64,000 bases of DNA, taken from NCBI GenBank assembly GCA_000621765.1, contig JHXJ01000001.1, positions 372,001-436,000 on the forward strand. Direction: 5' to 3'. A program made the position numbers and the translations under genes. Source of the DNA: Ruminococcaceae bacterium AB4001. GTDB lineage: Bacteria; Bacillota; Clostridia; Saccharofermentanales; Saccharofermentanaceae. A model generated the notes under the pieces. That model was not told the origin of the DNA. It saw nothing but the letters and a program-made list of their open reading frames with translations, and did not search any database. Below are positions 43,013 through 51,915 of this stretch, piece after piece; position 1 is the stretch's first letter; the number at the start of each line of letters is the position of its first letter.

Positions 43013-44457
43013 TGGTCTCGATAAAAGAGAAGTGGCAAAAGATCCCGGTTACGGTAAAGGCATCAGGCGCTTATGCTATATGCAGCATTCTGCAGCGCTG
43101 CATCTCGTTCTTTACGATGCCGATCTTCACCCAAAAGCTTCTTACGACCGAGCAGTACGGAGACGTAACTCTCTATGCCACATGGTCGAGCATTATCACG
43201 ATAATACTGACGCTTAATCTCGCGTATGGTTCCTTCTCGACAGCCATGGTCAAGTTTGAGAAGGACAGGGACGGATACATATCTTCAGTACAGGGAATCT
43301 TCCTGTATCTGACAGGATTGTTCCTTTTGATCTACCTTCCGTTCAGGCACCTGTTCAATACTGTTTTCGAGATGCCAACGGTAATCGTTCTCATCATGTT
43401 CTTAGACATCATCACGAACAGCGCGTGGTCACTCTGGGCAGGCAAAAAGAGATTCGAATTCAAGTGGAAAGAAGTCGTCGCGGCTTCGCTCATAAACTCA
43501 ATCCTGTCACCGGTTCTCGCTGTAATCATCGTTCTTAACATCGAACAGCGCGGCTACGGAAGGATCATCGGTTTTGCTGCAGTAACACTGGTCTTCGGCG
43601 GATATCTTTTCGTCGCGAACACGGTGCGCGGCAAGAAACTCTTCAACAAGGAATACTGGACATACGCGTTAAGTTTTAACATTCCGCTTATCGCATATTA
43701 TCTGTCGCAGACCATATTCAACATGAGCGACAGGATCATGATCGACCTTCTTATCGATAAGAGTGCGGCAGCCGTATACGGTGTCGCTTACCAGCTTGCT
43801 ACGGTCCTGACTTTCGTGCTCAATGCGATCAATAACTCATATGTGCCGTGGTTCTACGGCAGGCTCAAAGATGGCAAGTATGACGAGAACAAGAGCGTTA
43901 CTGTTGCGATCTCGCTGCTCATGAGCCTTCTTCTGTGCGGCGTTATCTGGTATGCGCCTGAGATAATTTCTCTCTGGGCCGGCAAGGCTTATTTGGACGC
44001 AGTCTATGTCGTTCTGCCCGTTGCCATGAGTATCCTGCTCCTGTTCTATTCGCAGCTTTTCATCAATGTCGAATTCTACTTCGAGAGAAAGAAGGAACTT
44101 GTCTGGGCTTCCATCGGTTCGGCACTGGTCAACATCGTCCTGAACTGGTTCCTCATTCCTCACTTCGGAATTGTTGCCGCAGGTTATACGACGCTCGCAA
44201 GCTATGTTCTTTTCGCTTTCTGCAATTACATAGCGATGAAGAAGATCCTCAAGGAGAAGGGCATGAAGGACGACATGTACGATTACAAGTTTCTCATCCT
44301 GATCCTCGTTCTGTTCGGCGTTGTATCAGCGGGCGGTGCGCTCCTGTACGGCGTACTCTGGGTGCGTATCGTCATCACGGTCATCGTGCTTGTCGTTATG
44401 GTCGTAAAGCGCAACTACTTTATCGATATGTATAAGCAGATCAAGGGGAAGAAATAA
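43012..44457 (+). CDS. wzx: Wzx-type polysaccharide flippase
   Basis: A 481-residue protein with about 14 membrane segments and the MATE/MOP-superfamily start (AYAICSILQRCISFFTMPIF). It turns undecaprenyl-linked oligosaccharide repeats to the outer face of the membrane. Features such as LSFNIPLIAYYLSQTIFNM and RIMIDLLIDKSAAAVYGVA in the middle are typical of Wzx. Start and stop each overlap neighbours by one base (TAATG), so translation is coupled with the FdtA fusion and the TagB-like gene. It pairs functionally with the Wzy-like gene at 34782. Confidence 0.85.
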   Translation: MVSIKEKWQKIPVTVKASGAYAICSILQRCISFFTMPIFTQKLLTTEQYGDVTLYATWSSIITIILTLNLAYGSFSTAMVKFEKDRDGYISSVQGIFLYLTGLFLLIYLPFRHLFNTVFEMPTVIVLIMFLDIITNSAWSLWAGKKRFEFKWKEVVAASLINSILSPVLAVIIVLNIEQRGYGRIIGFAAVTLVFGGYLFVANTVRGKKLFNKEYWTYALSFNIPLIAYYLSQTIFNMSDRIMIDLLIDKSAAAVYGVAYQLATVLTFVLNAINNSYVPWFYGRLKDGKYDENKSVTVAISLLMSLLLCGVIWYAPEIISLWAGKAYLDAVYVVLPVAMSILLLFYSQLFINVEFYFERKKELVWASIGSALVNIVLNWFLIPHFGIVAAGYTTLASYVLFAFCNYIAMKKILKEKGMKDDMYDYKFLILILVLFGVVSAGGALLYGVLWVRIVITVIVLVVMVVKRNYFIDMYKQIKGKK

Positions 44458-45677
44458 TGGCAGACTCGGCGTTCAAGGAAGCTTTAAGAAAAGTTAAGCA
44501 CAGCTTCGACGCACAGAGCGCGAAACGCATTATCCGCATGTTCGAGGATAAACCTGTAAACGAGATCCTCAAGGTCGGATTCATCGTCCAGATGCCTGAG
44601 GTATGGCACGTTTTAGAGCCCGTCTATGAACTGATGTGCAACGATCAGCGTTTCGAACCATGGCTCATCCTTGTACCTTTCTATGACATCAAGAGTAAGA
44701 CTTTTGCCGACAATGTCGGTGATTATTTCGTAAAAGAATGCAGGAACGGGAAGATGATCGAAGCGATAAAAGACGGTGTCTGGACCGACGTCGATCTTGA
44801 GAGCTTTGATTACGTATTCCTTCAAAGACCATACAACGAGTTTAATCCGGATCACCTGAAGAGTGACCGGATCGCCCGTCAGACAAGGCTCTGCTACATT
44901 ACTTACGCGACGCACGAGATCATTCATGACGATGAATATCCGAATGATTTCTTCGAGTATGTCTACCTCGGTTTTTTCGAGGACGACAAGCTCGCTGACA
45001 TGCTGAACGGCAGATACTCTTCAGGCACCCATAAACGTTATTTTTCAGTCGGCCATCCCGCATACGAAAACGGTTTGAAGCTGGATAAGGAGTGCAGTTA
45101 TTCGAGCGTTCTCTGGGCGCCCAGATGGAGCACCGATCCCGCGGTCGGAGTAAGCCATTTCATGGATTACTACAAGCAGCTCGGTGACTTTGATTACGGC
45201 AGCGGAAAGCTTACCGTAAGGCCTCATCCCATGATGTGGGACAACTTCATCAAGAGGGGCGTCATGACCGCAGAAGAGAAGGAAAAGATCCTGAAAGAAT
45301 GGGATTCATGCGGCGTTATAACGGATAAGAACAGCAGCATCCTGGATACGTTCAACAGCACGGATATCCTCATCTCAGACATCTCATCCATCGTTCCGAT
45401 GTTCTTCCTGAGCGGGAAGCCCATTATCTACTGCCCTTTTGATTGCAAGTACACGGAAGTATACAGGAATATCCTTCCGGGACTGTACATGGCGTACGAC
45501 TGGGATGAACTCGGGAAAGCCCTGAAGATGCTCCTTTCGGGCGAGGATCCGCTCAAGGCGGAGAGGCAGCGCATTTTAAACGGCTATTTTTTGAAGTATA
45601 ATCATTCTTCAGAAGCGATTTTCGAACAGATATATAAGAACTCTACAGAACATAAAAAGAGAGGAAGCGTTACATGA
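44457..45677 (+). CDS. CDP-glycerol glycerophosphotransferase family protein (TagB/TagF-like)
   Basis: A 406-residue GT-B fold enzyme without membrane segments. The family's donor site is seen as VLWAPRWS (about 220), VRPHPMMW (about 258-265) and TDILISDISSIVPMFFLSGKPII (split over about 303-325), matching the H-P-x and S-D-x-S signatures of teichoic-acid glycerol- or ribitol-phosphate transferases. In this locus it may add glycerol phosphate to the glycan repeat. Its ATG overlaps the wzx stop by one base and its TGA overlaps the rmlB ATG by 4 bases. A plain glycosyltransferase function is possible, since the family also includes such enzymes. Confidence 0.78.
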   Translation: MADSAFKEALRKVKHSFDAQSAKRIIRMFEDKPVNEILKVGFIVQMPEVWHVLEPVYELMCNDQRFEPWLILVPFYDIKSKTFADNVGDYFVKECRNGKMIEAIKDGVWTDVDLESFDYVFLQRPYNEFNPDHLKSDRIARQTRLCYITYATHEIIHDDEYPNDFFEYVYLGFFEDDKLADMLNGRYSSGTHKRYFSVGHPAYENGLKLDKECSYSSVLWAPRWSTDPAVGVSHFMDYYKQLGDFDYGSGKLTVRPHPMMWDNFIKRGVMTAEEKEKILKEWDSCGVITDKNSSILDTFNSTDILISDISSIVPMFFLSGKPIIYCPFDCKYTEVYRNILPGLYMAYDWDELGKALKMLLSGEDPLKAERQRILNGYFLKYNHSSEAIFEQIYKNSTEHKKRGSVT

Positions 45678-46693
45678 ATATTATCGTAACAGGCGGAGCA
45701 GGTTTTATCGGATCGAACTTTGTATTCCACATGCTCGAAAAGCATCCGGACTACAGGATCATCTGCCTCGACAAACTCACATATGCAGGCAATCTTTCAA
45801 CATTAAAGAGTGTAATGGACAATCCGAACTTCAGATTCGTCAAGCTCGACATCTGCGACAGGGAAGGCGTTTACAAGCTCTTTGAAGAAGAGCATCCCGA
45901 CATGGTCGTCAACTTCGCTGCTGAGAGCCACGTCGACAGAAGCATCAAGGATCCTTCTGTATTCCTTCAGACGAACATCATCGGCACCAGCGTTCTTATG
46001 GATGCGTGCAGGGAATACGGCATCAAGAGATACCATCAGGTATCGACGGACGAAGTCTACGGCGACCTTCCGCTCGACCGTCCCGATCTCTTCTTTACTG
46101 AGACCACGCCGATCCACACATCATCACCTTACAGCTCATCAAAGGCCGGAGCAGACCTCCTCGTAATGGCATATCACCGCACATTCGGACTTCCCGTTAC
46201 GATCTCACGCTGCTCGAACAACTACGGCCCTTATCACTTCCCTGAGAAGCTCATTCCTCTCATGATCGTAAACTGCCTGCACGATAAGCCCCTCCCGGTA
46301 TACGGCGAAGGACTTAACGTCCGTGACTGGCTCTATGTTGAGGATCACTGCAGGGCTATAGATCTCATCATCCACAACGGCACGGTAGGCGAAGTCTACA
46401 ATGTCGGCGGACACAACGAGATGAAGAACATCGACATCGTAAAGCTCATCTGCCATGAGCTCGGCAAGCCCGAATCCCTTATCACATACGTTCAGGACCG
46501 TAAGGGCCACGATATGCGCTACGCCATCGATCCCACAAAGATCCACAATGAGCTCGGCTGGCTTCCTGAAACGAAGTTCGCTGACGGCATAAAGAAGACG
46601 ATCAGCTGGTATCTTGAGAACCGCGAATGGTGGGAAGAGATAATCAGCGGCGACTATCAGACATACTACGAGCGCATGTATGGTCAGTCCTGA
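45674..46693 (+). CDS. rmlB: dTDP-glucose 4,6-dehydratase
   Basis: A 339-residue SDR enzyme converting dTDP-glucose to dTDP-4-keto-6-deoxyglucose. The NAD-binding motif TGGAGFIGSN is at 6-15, the catalytic segment STDEVYGD at 124-131 holds the Thr, Asp and Glu, and Y153-x3-K157 (YSSSK) completes the active site. The length fits RmlB exactly. It is coupled by ATGA to the TagB-like gene and overlaps the next glycosyltransferase by 14 bases. RmlA, C and D are absent from the window, which together with FdtA and FdtB points to an amino-deoxyhexose instead of rhamnose, at least from these genes. Confidence 0.93.
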   Translation: MNIIVTGGAGFIGSNFVFHMLEKHPDYRIICLDKLTYAGNLSTLKSVMDNPNFRFVKLDICDREGVYKLFEEEHPDMVVNFAAESHVDRSIKDPSVFLQTNIIGTSVLMDACREYGIKRYHQVSTDEVYGDLPLDRPDLFFTETTPIHTSSPYSSSKAGADLLVMAYHRTFGLPVTISRCSNNYGPYHFPEKLIPLMIVNCLHDKPLPVYGEGLNVRDWLYVEDHCRAIDLIIHNGTVGEVYNVGGHNEMKNIDIVKLICHELGKPESLITYVQDRKGHDMRYAIDPTKIHNELGWLPETKFADGIKKTISWYLENREWWEEIISGDYQTYYERMYGQS

Positions 46694-47639
46694 CGTCTCG
46701 GTCATAGTCCTTACTTATAATTCCGGTCTTAACGATCTGAAAAACACACTGCGGTCTGTTTTGCTCCAGCAGGATGTCAGTTATGAGATCGTCATCGCTG
46801 ATGACGGCTCTGCCGATAACCTCTCGGGTGAGATAACCGCTTTTTTCGAGTCTGCAGGTTTTACAGACTATAAGCTCGTGCTTAATGAGGAAAACCACGG
46901 CACCGTGATAAATGTCATCAGCGGTGTCTCAAAAGCTGAAGGAAAATACATCAAGCTCATCAGCCCGGGCGACTATCTCTACGATGCCGGAGCGCTGAAG
47001 GATCTTTTCGATTTTGCGGAAAAGAACGAAGCTCCTCTGGTGTTTGGCGATATCCTCATTTTCGATTCCGCGGCAGAGACATTCACTCCGATCCAGAAAT
47101 GGGCTTATCCCCAGATCACCGGCTGCTATGCGCCTGATGGTTACGATCCTGATGAGATCAAGCTCAATTATCTTGTGCTCGCAGACAACATCCACGGAGT
47201 ATCCACGCTCGTTGAGAGGAACACTCTGCTCAGATATCTGAAGAAGATCGAGGGGAAGGTAAAGTTCTGTGAGGATCTTTCCTACAGGCTTATGGCTTTC
47301 GATTCTGTAAAGATGCTTCATTGCCCGCGCCCGGTTGCAATGTACGGCTACGGCGGGGGAGTCTCCACCAGCGGCAAATGGGAGGAGAGACTTCACAACG
47401 ATACCAAAGCCGCAAATGACGTTATCCTCTCTGAAGACTGCAGTAATGCGCGCTTCCGTGACCTTCTCGTCCATGCATTCGAAGAGCGCTATTCAGGCGA
47501 CAGGGACAGGACGAAGAAGTTCTTTGCAAAACATCCGCAGCTCCTGATGAAGAAGTTCAAGATGGAACGCTCACCGAGATTAACGACAACTGATTACGAT
47601 AAGTCATTTATCGAGAAGGTGACGGAAACAGCATCCTGA
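46680..47639 (+). CDS. GT2-family glycosyltransferase
   Basis: A 319-residue inverting glycosyltransferase. It starts VSVIVLTYNSGLNDLKNTL, carries the nucleotide-binding DDGSAD (about 41-46) and an acidic metal motif region in SPGDYLYD (about 100), and has no membrane anchor. It would add one sugar to the lipid-linked repeat in the cytoplasm. The start lies within the last codons of rmlB (14-base overlap), so expression is coupled. The donor and linkage are unknown. Confidence 0.85.
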   Translation: MVSPDVSVIVLTYNSGLNDLKNTLRSVLLQQDVSYEIVIADDGSADNLSGEITAFFESAGFTDYKLVLNEENHGTVINVISGVSKAEGKYIKLISPGDYLYDAGALKDLFDFAEKNEAPLVFGDILIFDSAAETFTPIQKWAYPQITGCYAPDGYDPDEIKLNYLVLADNIHGVSTLVERNTLLRYLKKIEGKVKFCEDLSYRLMAFDSVKMLHCPRPVAMYGYGGGVSTSGKWEERLHNDTKAANDVILSEDCSNARFRDLLVHAFEERYSGDRDRTKKFFAKHPQLLMKKFKMERSPRLTTTDYDKSFIEKVTETAS

Positions 47640-47693
47640 GTGCCAACAAGGCGGACTCTTCTGCATTGAACTTAAAAAGGATAAAGGCTGTTG

Positions 47694-47702
47694 TGTTAGA
47701 AT
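47694..47702 (+). promoter_or_regulatory. Possible internal promoter (extended -10)
   Basis: TG-t-TAGAAT lies in the 87-base gap between two glycosyltransferase genes, 24 bases before the ATG at 47727. No -35 at 17 bases is evident. This is the largest gap within the plus-strand glycan locus. Confidence 0.35.
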
Positions 47703-47726
47703 ATACTTCTATTGAAGAGGAGTTTT

Positions 47727-48557
47727 ATGGCTGACCTAAGCGTATTGATGTCGCTCTATATAAAAGAAAAACCGGAGTATGTCGAAGAGTGCTTCCAGAG
47801 CCTCCTTCGCCAGACCGTTCCGGCCAATGAATGGGTCGTTGTCGAGGACGGCCCTCTTACTGATGAACTGTATTCCGTTCTCGAAAAGTATCAGAAAGAA
47901 CATCCCGGCCTCATCAAGAGAGTCCCTCTCGAAAAGAACCAGGGCTTGGGACTGGCGCTCCGTGCGGGAGTTCCCGAATGCTCCAATGAACTGATCGCGA
48001 GAATGGACACGGACGACATCTGCAGGGAGGACAGGTTCGAAAAGCAGCTCGCTGTTTTCGAGAAAGAACCGGAGCTCGACATAGTCGGAAGCCACGAAGA
48101 CGAATTCGAGGATACGCCCGACCAGATCGTAGCAAAAAGGACTGTCCCCCTTACTGATAAAGAGATCAAGAAATACCAGAAGAGAAGAGACGGATTCAAT
48201 CACGTCACCGTCATGTTCAAAAAGAAGGCGGTATTAGCTGCCGGAAATTACCAGTCCTGCCCGCTCATGGAAGATACGTACCTTTGGGCGCGCATGATGA
48301 TGAAAGGCGTTAAATGCAGGAACATCGACGAGTCCCTGGTATTCGTCAGGATCGGCAAGAACATGTACGAAAGAAGGGGCGGTTGGGCTTACTTCAAGAA
48401 ATACAGACAGGGCTTTAAGATGGTCTATTCGACCGGCTTCATATCCTGGTTCGATTACGCCTCGGTCATCACGATACAGTTCATAGTCGCTCTCGTTCCG
48501 ACATCCATCCGCGGATGGATATTCAAGAAGATGCTGCACAGGAAGAAAAAGGCATGA
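47727..48557 (+). CDS. GT2-family glycosyltransferase (AmsE/galactosyltransferase-like)
   Basis: A 276-residue enzyme with LSVLMSLYIKEKPEYVEECF at the start, VVEDGPLTDE in place of the more usual DDGS, EKNQGLGLALRAG (about 74-86) and the DxD-like DTDDICREDRFEKQ (about 98-111). This set is shared by AmsE-type transferases of exopolysaccharide clusters. The C-terminus has a hydrophobic stretch (about 245-265) that could contact the membrane. AAGAGGAG lies 4 bases before the ATG; an upstream in-frame TTG is less likely. Its TGA overlaps the next ATG. Confidence 0.83.
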   Translation: MADLSVLMSLYIKEKPEYVEECFQSLLRQTVPANEWVVVEDGPLTDELYSVLEKYQKEHPGLIKRVPLEKNQGLGLALRAGVPECSNELIARMDTDDICREDRFEKQLAVFEKEPELDIVGSHEDEFEDTPDQIVAKRTVPLTDKEIKKYQKRRDGFNHVTVMFKKKAVLAAGNYQSCPLMEDTYLWARMMMKGVKCRNIDESLVFVRIGKNMYERRGGWAYFKKYRQGFKMVYSTGFISWFDYASVITIQFIVALVPTSIRGWIFKKMLHRKKKA

Positions 48558-49633
48558 TCATATTACACATAGGTTCTATTGCGGATAATCCTTTCAGCGG
48601 CGTCTGCGTGGTCGTCCCCCAGTACATAATCGAGCAGAGAAAGCTCGGTCACGAGGTCGCGCTCTACAATATAAGGGCAAAGGACGTCACCGATCTGATC
48701 GACCAGTTCCCGCGCATGGAAAAGTTTGATTTAGATAAGATCCCGAAGCCTTTCAACAAACCTGATCTCGTTGTTTTCCAGGAATGCTACCGCAAAGAAT
48801 ATCTCGGTATCGGGAAGCAGCTTGAGAAAAAGGGTATCCCTTATATAGTCATTCCCCACGGCGAGCTCCGCAAGGAAGCCCAGGCTTCAAAGCGCCTGAA
48901 GAAGACAGCAGCGAACATTCTGCTGTTCAACAGGTTTACGAACAGGGCGCTGGCGCTCCAGTGCCTCTCGCAGCAGGAGTACGACACCACCAATTTCGGC
49001 CGCAGGAAGTTTATCGCCACCAACGGCGTGACCATGCCCGGAGTCAGCAAGGAAAATTTCTCGGATGAAGGCATAAAACTGGTGTTCATCGGCCGTCTTG
49101 ATGTCCACGTCAAGGGCATCGACATTTTGCTCGAAGCAGTCAGAAAAACCAAGGAAATCATGAAGAGTAACAATGTTACGCTCCAAATTTACGGTCCGGA
49201 TTCGTTCGGAAGATACGCCCAGGTCGAAGAACTGATCAGGTCCTTTGATGTGGGCGATGTAGTCACGCTTAATCACGAGGTTTTGGGAAAAGACAAGGAG
49301 AATACTCTGCTCTCGGGTGATGTATTCGTCCAGACATCGCGCCATGAGGGAATGCCCGGAGGCATCCTTGAAGCGATGAGCTACGGTCTGCCTTGCCTGG
49401 TTACAAGAGGTACCAACTTAGGTGAGATGATCACTGACAACAACTGCGGCTGGATGGCCGAGAACAATGCCGAGAGTGTCGCTGACTGTATCAGGAAGGT
49501 CATTGAGGACAAGGATTCGTTCAGGACAAAATCGGCAAATTCGGTTTCCTTCATCGCGGAAAACTATTCCTGGGATGTCGTCATGAAAAAGACGATAGAA
49601 GAGTATCAGAAGTTTCTTAAGGATAAGGGCTGA
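48554..49633 (+). CDS. GT4-family glycosyltransferase
   Basis: A 359-residue GT-B enzyme. The N-terminal half has IADNPFSGVCVVVPQYI and the acceptor-side fold. The C-terminal half starts VFIGRLDVHVKGIDILLEAV (about 178-197) and contains the donor-binding E-x7-E-like region RHEGMPGGILEAMSYGLP (about 268-285). These are retaining transferases. The ATG at 48554 overlaps the previous stop (ATGA); the frame extends 39 bases upstream without a better start. It is the last clear sugar transferase in the locus. Confidence 0.87.
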   Translation: MIILHIGSIADNPFSGVCVVVPQYIIEQRKLGHEVALYNIRAKDVTDLIDQFPRMEKFDLDKIPKPFNKPDLVVFQECYRKEYLGIGKQLEKKGIPYIVIPHGELRKEAQASKRLKKTAANILLFNRFTNRALALQCLSQQEYDTTNFGRRKFIATNGVTMPGVSKENFSDEGIKLVFIGRLDVHVKGIDILLEAVRKTKEIMKSNNVTLQIYGPDSFGRYAQVEELIRSFDVGDVVTLNHEVLGKDKENTLLSGDVFVQTSRHEGMPGGILEAMSYGLPCLVTRGTNLGEMITDNNCGWMAENNAESVADCIRKVIEDKDSFRTKSANSVSFIAENYSWDVVMKKTIEEYQKFLKDKG

Positions 49634-49686
49634 CGGGCGGCTCTTGTAAACACGGGCCCCAAGCACCGGCAGGGAGGCAGGACATC

Positions 49687-51018
49687 ATGTACGACATATT
49701 CATAAGCTACAGACGTGAGAACGGCGCCATGACGGCAAGACTTCTTTACGACAGATTTACCGACATGGGTCTGAACGTTTTCCTTGATCTGGAGGAATTG
49801 TCTTCAGGTCATTTTGACATTGCTCTTTACCAAATTATCGAAGAATCCAAAAACGTGGTCGTAGTCCTGTCGCCAAATTCCCTGGACCGCTGCGTTAACG
49901 ATGGAGACTGGCTCCGCAACGAAGTCGTTCACGCGATGCAATGCAATAAGAATATCGTCCCGTTCATGCTCAGGGGCTTCAGTTTCCCCGATACTCTGCC
50001 CGAAGACATGAAGGACTTCCATACTTATAACGCGGTCAAGGTCTCCCCGGAGTATTTTGACGCTTCGATCGAGAAACTGGCTTCGCTCCTTAAGGATGTC
50101 GCGATCGAGAATAACGAAGATTCAAAGCCTGCATCTGAAAGCGTGATCAAAGATTCGTTCTCCAACAAGTATTTCACGTCGGAAGACAGGAAAGAAGTAA
50201 GAAGACTGAAGATCCAGCGCGAGCTGATCGCAGGTTTTGACAATCCGACATATAAGTATGTTGAAAGTATCTGCGATGAGCTCAGAGTATTAGACATAGG
50301 CTCCAATGACGGAGATTATATTTTCGGGAAGTTCGGATCTTCGGGAAAACTGAAGAAACTCGTCGGTCTGGAATACGACAAGACCGCCGTCGAAAAGGCC
50401 AATAAGAATCACGGCGACGATGAAAACTTCCGTTTCTATCAGGCGGACGTCGAATCCGACACGCTCGCCGATACTATCGAAGACGCGATGGAAGACATCG
50501 GAATCGATTCCTTTAACGTCATCAACATAAGCATGGTCCTGCTCCATCTTGACAATCCTTACCGCCTCCTTAAGACGATCCGCAAGTATCTTCAGAAGGA
50601 CGGATACATCATCATCAAGGATATCGACGACGGCTTTAACGTGGCTTATCCTGACCCGGACGGCCTTTTCGCCAAAGCGGTAAAGATCTGCTCGAAGTGC
50701 GAGGAATCAGGCTTCCGTTACAGCGGAAGAAGGATCTTCACCCTGCTCGAACAGACAGGCTACAGGGACATAACGCTTCAGAACTGCGGTATCAATACAA
50801 TCAACATGGACTACGACCAGCGCGAAGCATTCTTCAACATCTACTTCGGATTCATCATTGACGACATCCGCGACATGACCGAAAAGCATCCCGAAGTAAA
50901 AGAATACATGGAAGATTACCAGTGGTATAAGGATTCATACGAGAAGCTCGAGAGCATGTTCCAGATAAAGGAATTCTTCTTCTCGCTGGGCTTCATGATC
51001 TATCTTGCAAAGAAGTAA
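49687..51018 (+). CDS. TIR domain-SAM methyltransferase fusion
   Basis: A 443-residue cytoplasmic protein. Residues 1 to about 125 form a TIR domain: YDIFISYRREN at the start, VFLDLEELSSGHFDIAL (31-47), NVVVVLSPNSL (56-66) and the conserved helix with Glu79 (DWLRNEVVHAM), which is the catalytic glutamate position in TIR NAD+-cleaving enzymes. A charged linker follows to about 190. Residues about 195-440 form a class I methyltransferase with motif I VLDIGSNDGDY (201-211), acidic Glu229 in GLEYD, and an NISMVLLHLDNPYRLL post-motif. It follows the GT4 gene by 53 bases on the same strand and converges on the next gene. The role is unknown: defence, signalling, or glycan methylation with a TIR adaptor. 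Confidence 0.82.
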   Translation: MYDIFISYRRENGAMTARLLYDRFTDMGLNVFLDLEELSSGHFDIALYQIIEESKNVVVVLSPNSLDRCVNDGDWLRNEVVHAMQCNKNIVPFMLRGFSFPDTLPEDMKDFHTYNAVKVSPEYFDASIEKLASLLKDVAIENNEDSKPASESVIKDSFSNKYFTSEDRKEVRRLKIQRELIAGFDNPTYKYVESICDELRVLDIGSNDGDYIFGKFGSSGKLKKLVGLEYDKTAVEKANKNHGDDENFRFYQADVESDTLADTIEDAMEDIGIDSFNVINISMVLLHLDNPYRLLKTIRKYLQKDGYIIIKDIDDGFNVAYPDPDGLFAKAVKICSKCEESGFRYSGRRIFTLLEQTGYRDITLQNCGINTINMDYDQREAFFNIYFGFIIDDIRDMTEKHPEVKEYMEDYQWYKDSYEKLESMFQIKEFFFSLGFMIYLAKK

Positions 51019-51024
51019 TTTCCG

Positions 51025-51825
51025 TCAGAAATAGTATGTGTGGTTAAATCCGGGAACTATTCCATCAAGCGGATCCACGCCCGGATTTTCATGAAGGGCG
51101 CTCAATACCACGTCCATCATCTGGAGCTGCTCGGCCGAAGCATAATAGCCTCTTCCGCAGATCGATACGTTATAGTACTCGGGAGTGCTCGGGTTCTGCG
51201 GCAGGATCGTGATCTCAAGGTTGTGCGAGATGATCTTTATCGCGCAGATATAGAGCTGGAGCTCAGAGCCTTTCGGCGTTGTCCAATCGCCGATTTCCGT
51301 ATAGCCCGAAAACGTGACTGACATGTCGTTATCGTAGAAAGCCAGGAACCGGTAAGTCGAGTCGATCTCGCTGAAATCGTAAGTCTCCTTGACGTAGAAA
51401 AGATCGATCCAGTCGCAGCTTATGTTACGTGCACCATAGTCGTAGAGCGTAACGTCTTCAGGCTGTATGAGCATCGAGATGTCGACGCTCGAATGGAAGA
51501 TGAGATTACCCTTTTGGAAACCGAATGAGCCCGTTCCGACATCCCTTTTTGATGTTTCAGATGTCTCGGCAGTGTTTTCTTCTGAAGAGGATTCGTCACT
51601 TTCCGATGTCGCAGCCGGTGCCTTTGTCGGCGTAGGAACTGTGGTTTCCGTAGCCGTCTCTGAGGCAGCTGTTGTCTCCGTCTGTTCTGTCGTGCCGGAA
51701 CTTTCTTCAGGTGCCTCAGTATCAGAGACTGAAGGACTCGTCACACAGCCGCTTAAAAGAAGCGCTGAAGCAACGACGGACGTGATAAAAATGCGTATGC
51801 GTGTTGAATCCGACATAAATGCCAT
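51025..51825 (-). CDS. Predicted lipoprotein of unknown function
   Basis: A 266-residue protein with a lipoprotein signal peptide (RIRIFITSVVASALLLSGC, lipobox LLSGC). A long Ser/Thr/Glu/Ala-rich spacer (about 32-95) would let the folded C-terminal region (about 95-266) stand off the membrane. I recognise no family in that region. AGGAGA precedes the first ATG; a second in-frame Met three codons later is possible. A TATAAT on the minus strand at 51868-51873 is its probable -10. The spacer recalls that of the lipoprotein at 53794, but the folded parts do not obviously match. Confidence 0.65.
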   Translation of the reverse strand: MAFMSDSTRIRIFITSVVASALLLSGCVTSPSVSDTEAPEESSGTTEQTETTAASETATETTVPTPTKAPAATSESDESSSEENTAETSETSKRDVGTGSFGFQKGNLIFHSSVDISMLIQPEDVTLYDYGARNISCDWIDLFYVKETYDFSEIDSTYRFLAFYDNDMSVTFSGYTEIGDWTTPKGSELQLYICAIKIISHNLEITILPQNPSTPEYYNVSICGRGYYASAEQLQMMDVVLSALHENPGVDPLDGIVPGFNHTYYF

Positions 51826-51867
51826 CTTAAAAAATCTCCTATTTTCCCATTAATCCCAAACAGGAGC

Positions 51868-51873
51868 ATTATA
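51868..51873 (-). promoter_or_regulatory. -10 element for the lipoprotein gene
   Basis: TATAAT on the minus strand, 42 bases before the start, with CTGAAT 17 bases further upstream as a weak -35. Confidence 0.45.
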
Positions 51874-51915
51874 AACCATTATGTGAGATTATTCAGCCTT
51901 AAGGTTTTTAAAGCC

